Below are positions 56,528-64,000 of a stretch of 64,000 nt of DNA, one piece after another. Source of the stretch: Wolfiporia cocos. Taxonomy: Eukaryota; Basidiomycota; Agaricomycetes; Polyporales; Phaeolaceae. A program made the position numbers and the translations under genes. The notes below the pieces were generated by a model. That model saw nothing but the letters and a program-made list of their open reading frames with translations. It was not told the origin of the DNA and searched no databases. Position 1 is the first letter of the stretch. Each line of letters opens with the position of its first letter. The stretch covers positions 2,542,001-2,606,000 of the forward strand of contig JACCLO010000008.1 of assembly GCA_029448655.1 (NCBI GenBank), in the 5' to 3' direction.

Positions 56528-58180
56528 CAAGTGGGTCAATCTCCAAGTGAGCCAATCTCAAAATATGTATGATTATGCGTTAGAAAGAGAGAGCGATTTC
56601 AGTGGGGCGTGAGTATCTGGGGGCGACTAAGTTAGCACATTTATGCAGTTTCATCAAGCCCACGGCCCCTGAGCATTCCACTTACGATCATATGAAAAGC
56701 CGTCACCACCTGGATCTTACAAATCAGATAGCTAATTAGCTTGGCACACACATGCGGCGCGCCAAGCTATAGTCGTTATCATAATTTTTATCACTCCTCT
56801 AGCCTCAATCAGAGGCTTTACAGCGGTGTGACTGCGCCACGGACATAGCCGGGCAGAGATCGAAAAACCGAAGACAACAAACCGCTGTAGAGCGTCTGGC
56901 GGATTTCGATAGGACGGATGTAGGTGACCCTCTCCGTGGCTGCGAGGCGGCGCACCTTGACCTTGAACCACCACCATCGGATTTAGATGCTTGTCTGTTG
57001 TAACCCCCTTTATGCCTCATCCATCCCAACCTTGACCATTCTCATTACTTTCTGTCCCTCCTGTGCACTCTCAGGACATCCCTGATGCTTCTTTTGCTTT
57101 ACCCTCCTATTCAACCAAGCTCAAAGCATTTTTCATGCTCAGAAGAGCCACTCCTCCACCCACTTGCTGTCACTTTGGCACATGCACATTTCATACCTTG
57201 TTGATGCTATCACCACTGGAGCTGATATTCTGGCTCAACATCCTACAGCTCTACTATGAGTCCACCAAGATGCAGCTCATCTATGCCAACATTAGGAAAA
57301 ATCCTGATAGCTGTAGCTGCCTGCCAGTATCTGTAGCAGCATGTAGCTCTACAATGACTACATACAAATGTGGGTTGATCTATAGCTTGTTGTAGCTCAC
57401 ATAGATACAACCAACATATGTAGCACTAGAGATTTATAGCCAGTGTATGTCCATAATGTAGTCAGTTGGCATAGATACTTCTCATAACCTGTCTTCTCAT
57501 TGTAGTGCTCAATAAAAATAGCTCAACATAATGTATGCTTTATCATACAAATGAAATCATGTATCACATACGTAAAGTTTCCCCATCAGGTTCACATGCT
57601 CTGGAGTGTTTTCGGGACTCTTGCAGGAGCAACATGTATATTATACAATATATATGACTCTCTGCATTCGTTGCTCATGCTACAAGTCACAGATCCTGTG
57701 CTTGAATGTGCACTGGGGAAGTTATTCACCATATGTGGATGGCAGCCGAACAAGTGCATGGCAGCATGCCTGAACTAGCAAGCCACCACATCACACCCAT
57801 CGAGGCTCTCTCTTGCACATTTATACATCTGATTCGTCTTTGAAAGTGTATACAAAACATCTCTCATTAAAGTGTATCTAGAGCTGATATATTTTCCGAA
57901 CTCAGAATATTTTGGAAGCCTAGTTTCAGTTCTGTGCAGCCCAAGTAGTCATGTATGCTAACATGCAGAGAGAATGGCTGCATAGAATCAGTAAGCCTTG
58001 GTATCTACCTCTCCATATACTACTCATCCTGGTTATCCGCAGCTGCCAAGGCTCATGATAATTCGCACCGGAGGCACAAAGAGAAGAGAGGCACAAAGAG
58101 GCTGCTGAAGAAGCCCACCACAGGCAGCATCAGGTGGTGAAAGAAAGCAAGGTGTCACAGATTTTATGTTGTGACATATG
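56528..58180. other. No gene recognised
   Basis: Frames such as 57063-57395 plus and 57551-57778 plus are short and unassigned. No element ends were found. Confidence 0.35.
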
Positions 58181-58299
58181 ATACCCTCCCCCTGTAGTAT
58201 AGCCTTTGGCACTCCAGTGTACATGCCAGTACCTAAGGTGTCACACGCCAATTTCAAGCCCTTAAGCACAGTACCTTTTCCGATCATCGAAGCACCCCT

Positions 58300-59007
58300 G
58301 ACACTGGAACACGATGCCTCCGCTAGAACCAAGCCCTACACACGAACCATCCCAGGCACTAGCTACCAGCATCACCAGCCATGTCCAGAACCCTAACCCC
58401 CATCCATACAGTCCAAGGCTCAGTCACGAAGCCATATGAGCACGACAAGAGCATTGTGAGCCAGGCAGCACACCTAACCCAGCCAAAGCCACCTGCTGCC
58501 CAGAACACCCATTGCTCACCAGCTCATCACCCCGTCTCAGCTTGATGAACATAATATGGCCACTCAAGACTCCCAGCTAGGACCACCAGACTACGTCCAC
58601 TCAACCAACCAGCTCCAATGCCTCCCATCTCCACGCGTTACAGCCATTACCAGCTACATGATCCTTATAGGTCATGGACATGCCATTACTGGCACGGATT
58701 ATGTACAATATGGACAATGGTCTATGGACAGCCTTAAACTCCACAGCACCCTAGCCTACGAGGAACACCGGCCACGGGCAGCCCCCACAACGTCACTGAT
58801 CACAGCCAATCACCATCGATTGCCCTATGTCACCCAAGGCCATTACTGGCCAGTCCATGATCACTAGCTATGTCACCAATCACGGACCGTTAACCCTGCC
58901 ATTACTGGCACCAGCCCCAACCTACACTAGAACACTGATCACAGACTTAGAACCCTGCCATTACCAGTGAACCCTCGATTGATGAGCACCACTGATCCAG
59001 GACGAAC
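58300..59007 (+). repeat. Family C repeat, left part
   Basis: It matches the reverse complement of 41930-42644 and carries the GCCATTACTGGC-type motif at about 58641, 58680, 58842, 58899 and 58955. It is interrupted at 59008 by a solo A LTR and resumes at 59715. Confidence 0.55.
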
Positions 59008-59709
59008 TGTTAAGATTTTTCGGACGCTGGCAGAACTCACTATTGGGCAAATATGATACAGGGACTTGTTGCACAACCAACTCCCCTGGCCACTTGTGAC
59101 TGTACTGGGTACATCCCCAGTTGTACTAGTGTATAGGGTGTGTTTCACCTTTGGCAGATCCAACTCTGCCCTTGTTTCAGATTTATCATTTGTTTGCTGA
59201 TAGATGGTGTTCAACCACCATCCCATTCCTATCTATTGTTTCGGATATATCACTACATACTTATCAAACGTTTGGTATTATAGTGTAGATAGTATCGGTG
59301 ACATCTGGGATGGACTTGACCCCTAAAACCTAGCATAGTATATAAACTCGTGTACTTACTGTTGAGGCTCTTCAGCTCAACCTTGTTGTATAAACAAGAA
59401 GTCTTATACTCATTCTCAAACGTAGGAAACTACGCTCAGTATTTTCTCTTGAGCAACCTGAATGACTAAGTCCTCAAAGTGCACACTGACTTCTTGGACT
59501 TAGGCAAGTCTTATATTCTATTAGACTTGCAACCCGAACCGATTATATCCTCTAACGTGTATTGGATATTGAACGATCTCCTAGGAACTTCACCTAGGAC
59601 TTGAAGGCATCTAATGAGCATTTGCCTTGCATACGTCCTTTGGACTACGTGCAGAAGAACGATCTATATTCGCGATTCGAATATACGAATGGGTATTCGA
59701 CCCGTAACA
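59008..59709 (+). repeat. Solo LTR, family A, TSD CGAAC
   Basis: 702 bp from TGTTAAG to CCGTAACA with perfect CGAAC duplications (59003-59007 and 59710-59714), inserted into a family C repeat. Confidence 0.88.
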
Positions 59710-59714
59710 CGAAC

Positions 59715-60204
59715 CCGCTACGTCACCATGGACATCCAGCGCTACCTTACCCATACCCATGCCCCAATGCCATTACAGGCCAAGTAGCACCTAGATTAGG
59801 TCAGCACCGATGCCCTACGGGCCGGTATGGAGGGGTAGCGTGTTTCTATACTCAAATCTGTATAAGTCACAAGATCACCATTCGAACGACGATTACAAGA
59901 TGGCAAGCTCAACTTGTTAATACTCAAACTCTTCGATCATGTGTACAGGTCATCGTCCTGCGCTTATATTTTATTTTTGGTATTTTTGGTTATTTTTCTT
60001 ACTGTACTAAAACCTCTCCACTGACTCTACCAGCGCACGAGACATGTCCCAAGGGAGCAGTACGTGAACACGGAGTAGGATCCATGACGTTCCAGACCAA
60101 CATTCCCACGCTCGAGGGTGGCAAGATGTGCACATAAATAGGGTGCGGTCTTGACATCGCTGATGGAATCCGAGCCATCACACATTTCGTATGCCAATCC
60201 TGAC
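59715..60204 (+). repeat. Family C repeat, right part, then unassigned sequence
   Basis: CCATGGACATCC, CCCCAATGCCATTACAGGCC and GATGCCCTACGGGCC match the inverted copy at 41880-42000. The similarity fades after about 59830. The rest up to 60204 has no recognised gene. Confidence 0.5.
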
Positions 60205-60745
60205 TGTTACGATTTTTACCAGGTACATTCAGATGTCCCGTTGACGCCTCACTGGATATGAGGACTTATCGTTCAACCGCTGTACTGTGCGCTATTATCG
60301 GAGGGGCCTCCGCTCAACCGTAGGCCCTGTTTCATGTATAACAACCCTATGCCCACTCTCTGCATCCGCATCTCGTTCTAGCTGATATTCTGTGTCCAAC
60401 CACAGTCATTCTGTGTTTCATCTCTTGTTGCGCTCAACCACAACACTTCTCCTTTATTACTTATATCGTTAGCCCGACGGACTTAATAGTAGTAGTACCA
60501 AAGACACTATGACCCCGATTAACAGATCGCAGTATATAACCTGATGTAAATATTGGTCGAGTTCCTCAGCTCGACCTTGTTGAATTCAAGGATCTTATAC
60601 TCGTTCTCAAAGGCTTGAGCAATTAAGCCTGCAGCTTGTATATCGACGCTCTGACTCAGAGGAGTCCGACGAGTAGTGCGCTACTCGATACGCTGAGTAA
60701 CTCGACTTAGTTATTCTGCGTTGAACGGATATTCGATCCGTAACA
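60205..60745 (+). repeat. Element B 5' LTR
   Basis: Starts TGTTACGA and ends ATCCGTAACA. It has little overall similarity to the A LTR but shares the start region CTCAGCTCGACCTTGTTG and the following CTTATACTCGTTCTCAAA. Confidence 0.88.
60533..60578 (+). promoter_or_regulatory. Element B core promoter and predicted start site
   Basis: TATATAA at 60533-60539, then AGCTCGACCTT at 60568-60578. The first 11 nt of the predicted RNA are exactly complementary to 60747-60757. Confidence 0.65.
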
Positions 60746-60746
60746 G

Positions 60747-60757
60747 AAGGTCGAGCT
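60747..60757 (+). other. Self-complementary primer-binding site, element B
   Basis: AAGGTCGAGCT begins one base after the LTR, the same sequence and position as in element A. Confidence 0.75.
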
Positions 60758-60789
60758 CTAACAAAGCTCACTCACCGAAGTGCAAGCCT

Positions 60790-62469
60790 ATGCAACGATT
60801 CGACCCGGATCTCCCGACCAGGTTGATTGAAATACTCCCCGAAGCATACCGACGAATCTCTTACGAAGAGAAATACGAGTGGAGAGATCCCCCAGCAGGA
60901 TTCTTCACGAAAGGAGGATATCTCACCATCCCGTCCCCAGACAGGCTTTTGCCCACTTGGGTACAGGTTCCCCCATCTTCGAACGATCCCTGGGATCAGA
61001 CACGCGCCGCATTTGAGCGGTTTGGAACGGTCATTGATATTATGACCCCGGCGCTTACCATCCACCGAGCTGATGGACAACAACAGGGAGGACAGACGAC
61101 GAGCACCCCCTCCGCTGGAGGAACCATGGGTGTGGCAGGTACAGCCATGGGCGGCAGTACTATTCCAGGAAGCGCAGGCATAAGCCAGAGCGCAGGGGGA
61201 ATGGCCCCTAACCCTCCGCCGGCTAATAATCCGCTCCCTAGCCATCCTGTCGGAGCAAACCCCTCCGGAACAGGAATTCCTGGAGGAGGAGGCCTTCCTG
61301 GAGGGGGAGGTCCCCCAGGCGGCGCAGGAGGCGGAGGTCCCCTGGGCAGTGGCGGCAATCCAGCAGGCGGCGCGGGAGGCAATCCAACAGGACCGCCAGG
61401 AGGTGGAGGCGGAGGCCCACCGGGAGGCGGAGGCCCACCAGGAGGCGGAGGCCCACCAGGAGGAGGAGCCCCGCTAGGCTGGGGTGCTCAGGCCCCTCAG
61501 CCAGCCAGAGGAAATCGCATAAAGCTCGCCACCCCCGAGCCGTTCAAAGGGGAACGAAAGAAGCTGCAGAGCTTCAAGAATGACTGCAACACCTGGTTCA
61601 CCATGTTCGCAGCAGACTATCAGTCCGACGACCAGAAGATCCTCTTCATCATGTCATACATCAAGGGAAGCGACCGGGTGAACCAATGGAAAGAAAACTA
61701 CTACGCCAAATACACCGACCCGATCACCCGGGCATTCGTGTTGCCCCCGCTGGCCCAGTTCAGTGCCGAATTCGATGCAGCCTTCGAACCGATCGAAGAA
61801 AAACAAAAGACCAACGACGATCTCTTTGATCTCAAACAAGACAAGAAGAGTATTGACGATTTCAATATCGAATTCGACAACCTTGTAGGAAAAACAGGGT
61901 TAGACCGCGTACACTGCGACCCTCTCTTCATCACGGCGTACAAGAGAGCTATTCGACCCGCGCTGGTAACCCACATCATAAATATCGTTCCCCCCATCGT
62001 CACCCTTACCGAATGGATGAAACAAGCATCCATCAACGAAAACAATTATAACACCTTCATCAAGGGACGAGGGAACGATAAGAAGAAGCCGCAATGGCGA
62101 GCCAAGGCCCAGAGCACCCCGACCACAGCAACCCCGACTAAAGATCCAAACGCAATGGATATCGATCGGATGTCCACAGAAGAACGTCGCAGGCTCCAAA
62201 CCGAAGGACGTTGCTTCAACTGCAAGGAGAAGGGCCATCTCTCCAGCAACTGCCCCAAACGAAAGAAGAAACCCACCACCAGGGGAAAAGCCCGGAAAGC
62301 CGAGGAAGACACCTCCACAGCTCATATCGAGGAAGTCGAAGAAAACACAGATGATGAAGACAGCGATGGAGCGACCGCCATAGAAGAAGCGGTCAATGCA
62401 ATCAGGGTGCTCAAGGTTAAGAACCCCCCATACCTCGCCCAAATTCTCGACGAACAGGATTTCGGGTAG
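60790..62469 (+). CDS. gag: Element B Gag
   Basis: 559 codons from the ATG at 60790 (MQRFDPDLPTRLIEILPEA), homologous to the element A Gag start. A Gly/Pro-rich segment (DNA about 61240-61500) is followed by the Gag core (PEPFKGERKKLQSFKNDCN, WFTMFAADYQ). A CCHC knuckle, CFNCKEKGHLSSNC, lies at about 62212-62253. The acidic C-terminus ends LDEQDFG-stop, matching A's VEEQDFA-stop. The frame is intact. Confidence 0.9.
   Translation: MQRFDPDLPTRLIEILPEAYRRISYEEKYEWRDPPAGFFTKGGYLTIPSPDRLLPTWVQVPPSSNDPWDQTRAAFERFGTVIDIMTPALTIHRADGQQQGGQTTSTPSAGGTMGVAGTAMGGSTIPGSAGISQSAGGMAPNPPPANNPLPSHPVGANPSGTGIPGGGGLPGGGGPPGGAGGGGPLGSGGNPAGGAGGNPTGPPGGGGGGPPGGGGPPGGGGPPGGGAPLGWGAQAPQPARGNRIKLATPEPFKGERKKLQSFKNDCNTWFTMFAADYQSDDQKILFIMSYIKGSDRVNQWKENYYAKYTDPITRAFVLPPLAQFSAEFDAAFEPIEEKQKTNDDLFDLKQDKKSIDDFNIEFDNLVGKTGLDRVHCDPLFITAYKRAIRPALVTHIINIVPPIVTLTEWMKQASINENNYNTFIKGRGNDKKKPQWRAKAQSTPTTATPTKDPNAMDIDRMSTEERRRLQTEGRCFNCKEKGHLSSNCPKRKKKPTTRGKARKAEEDTSTAHIEEVEENTDDEDSDGATAIEEAVNAIRVLKVKNPPYLAQILDEQDFG
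62458..62469 (+). promoter_or_regulatory. Candidate -1 gag-pol frameshift site, element B
   Basis: GAT-TTC-GGG-TAG, with the pol frame in -1. After the stop the two elements share TVLP, AHVITS and RSLFIP in the -1 frame, showing that pol coding starts right at the gag end. Confidence 0.45.
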
Positions 62470-64000
62470 GGAGGAAGTGCACGGTCTTACCTCCCGAAAG
62501 CGTAGCCCATGTAATTACATCGTATGAACGCGACAGGTCGCTATTCATCCCTATAACCCTGGAGCTGCAGAAACCCGTGACAGTAAATGCCCTCATCGAC
62601 TCGGGGGCTATGTCCTCTCTCATCCACCCGAAACTCGTCATTCGACACAGGATCCTGACCCGACCAATCAAGAACCCCATCACCATTCGTAACATTGATG
62701 GAACCATCAATAAAGACGGACAGATAGATCGAGAAGTAGTCCTCGCTATCAGGTACGGAGGAAAGAAACGCAAAATCCGCTTCCTCGTCGGAAACATCGG
62801 AAAGGAAGACATGATCCTCGGATATAATTGGTTAAAGAAGGAAGGACCCAAAATTGATTGGGCCAAGGGAAAGGTCGACGTCACCCCTAATGAAACCCCA
62901 GAAAAAACCCGAAGCGCAGACGTCACTCTTCGCCTCGATACAGTCGAAATGACCATTACACCCGAAGGAAAACTACCAACCCGCGGGACCGATGGAGCCA
63001 TCGGCTACGACCTCTATGCCTCTAAACCAGAAGAGATAGCCCCCGGAGGATGGAAGGCAATCCCCACCGGAGTCCATATGAAAATCCCGAAGGGATCCTA
63101 TGGAAGGATCGCCTCCCGATCGGGCCTCACTCTCAAACACGGCCTGACAGTAGGAGGAGGCGTCATCGACCCCGACTACAGAGGAGAGGTCCAAGTCATA
63201 CTATTCAACCAATTGACGACCACCCACCGCATCATTCCTGGAATGAGGATTGCACAGATTATATTCGAGCAAGCCATAACCCCTGATATAATTCAGGTCG
63301 AAGAGCTCGACGAGACTAACCAAGGAGAGAAAGGCTTTGGCTCCACCGACAAAGAAGAAACACCAAAGGACCCTAGTTCAGAAAACCCCTCGAAGGAGCT
63401 ACCCTCCGAAGAAGAACACCAACTCCTACGAAGGTTTATCAAAATGGAAAGGAAGCTGATTGCCCCGCGAACCGAGACCAAGCACAGGAGAAGGAGAAGG
63501 ATCGCACAACTCTCCTACGTCCGAAAGGCTATGACCAAATCTCAAGAGTTCGCGGGAATGACAGGAAAAAGCACTGACAAAACAATCCTCCCTAAGCACC
63601 TGGAGGACTTTGCGAAAGTCTTCAGCAAATCGGCAGCTGCCTCCTTCCCACCTTCGAGACCTTGGGACCATGCCATTGAACTAAAACCCGATTTCGTACC
63701 ACGAGACTGCAAGGTTTATGCGCTGTCCCCCAGGGAACAGAAAGCCATGGACGAATTTTTAGAAGAAAATCTCGCAAAAGGTTTTATCCGACCATCGAAG
63801 TCTCTGATGGCCTCCCCCGCTTTCTTTGTCCCGAAAAAAGATGGAGGCCTGAGACCCTGCCAAGACTACAGGTATCTGAACGAGGGAACGATCAAGAACG
63901 CATATCCCTTACCCTTAATATCCGAACTCATCGAAAAACTGAAGGGGGCGAAAATTTTCACCAAAATGGACCTACGAGCAGGATACAATAATGTGCGAAT
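62466..64000 (+). CDS. pol: Element B pol, 5' part (PR-dUTPase-RT)
   Basis: Open in the -1 frame to the window edge. Protease [11 protein letters not shown] at about 62587-62619. The dUTPase domain is at about 62944-63350 with [46 protein letters not shown] and GEKGFGSTD; its motif 2 (SRSGL) is closer to the canonical PRSGL than A's. RT starts near 63650 ([34 protein letters not shown]) and is cut by the window end. Confidence 0.9.

Larger units (their letters stand above)
60205..64000 (+). mobile_element. Ty3/gypsy element B, 5' part, runs off the window
   Basis: A 541-bp LTR (60205-60745), a primer-binding site, Gag (60790-62469) and an uninterrupted pol frame from 62466 to the last base. 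The visible Pol order is PR-dUTPase-RT. I found no stop or frameshift, so this copy may be complete. The left flanking pentamer is CTGAC; its partner lies outside the window. Confidence 0.9.

Noticed and set aside
1..64000. CRISPR arrays, operons, ribosome-binding sites, rRNA
   Set aside because: Nothing of the kind is present; the spliced genes and retroelements show eukaryotic DNA.

Overview
The window looks like a transposon-rich stretch of a basidiomycete (Agaricomycete) nuclear genome. Three things point there: spliced genes with 51-77 nt GT-AG introns, host families typical of mushroom-forming fungi (DUF6699-type proteins, alpha-arrestin-like proteins, a caspase-like gene), and Ty3/gypsy chromovirus and hAT elements of fungal type. 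No rRNA, CRISPR array or convincing intact tRNA was seen. The species cannot be named from the sequence alone.

Layout. From 1 to 25.6 kb the DNA is mostly gene-sparse host sequence, with a very GC-rich island at about 16.6-22.1 kb. It carries the front half of a caspase-like gene (1.94-2.52 kb, minus), two DUF6699-type genes on the minus strand (4.7-5.5 and 13.8-14.5 kb), a four-exon arrestin-like gene (8.9-10.3 kb, plus), a GC-rich DUF6699 gene with an N-terminal tyrosine-rich pentapeptide repeat (21.1-22.0 kb, plus) and a DUF6699 gene broken by one nonsense codon (24.9-25.6 kb, plus). A fifth, truncated DUF6699 copy lies among transposons at 40 kb.

From 26.4 to 60 kb the window is a nested transposon graveyard. 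It holds a decayed hAT transposon (26.4-30.1 kb) with two short relatives (13.0-13.6 and 30.3-30.9 kb), solo LTRs of two gypsy families (here A and B), a third dispersed repeat (C), and two further inverted-repeat families (52.1-52.6 kb; 53.2-53.9 and 54.5-55.1 kb). An almost intact family A element fills 42,868-51,305. An apparently intact family B element starts at 60,205 and runs off the window end. A second arrestin-like gene (55.1-56.5 kb, minus) shares the exon phases and two exon lengths of the first.

How the parts work together. Elements A and B encode Gag and then Pol in the -1 frame: protease, a dUTPase domain with all five motifs, reverse transcriptase and, in A where it is visible, RNase H, integrase and a chromodomain. 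Both appear built for Tf1-like self-priming: an 11-nt site just inside the 5' LTR is exactly complementary to the predicted 5' end of the transcript, about 30 nt below a TATA box. A also has a downstream ORF with two CCHC zinc knuckles. A's LTRs differ by only two CpG-type transitions, and its pol is stopped by one in-frame TGA, so it is a young insertion.

The most unusual structural feature is a 3.4-kb inversion between two inverted LTRs (32,700-33,416 and 36,810-37,526). It is recorded by exchanged target-site duplications and confirmed by an LTR and a gag relic that become contiguous again once the segment is turned back.
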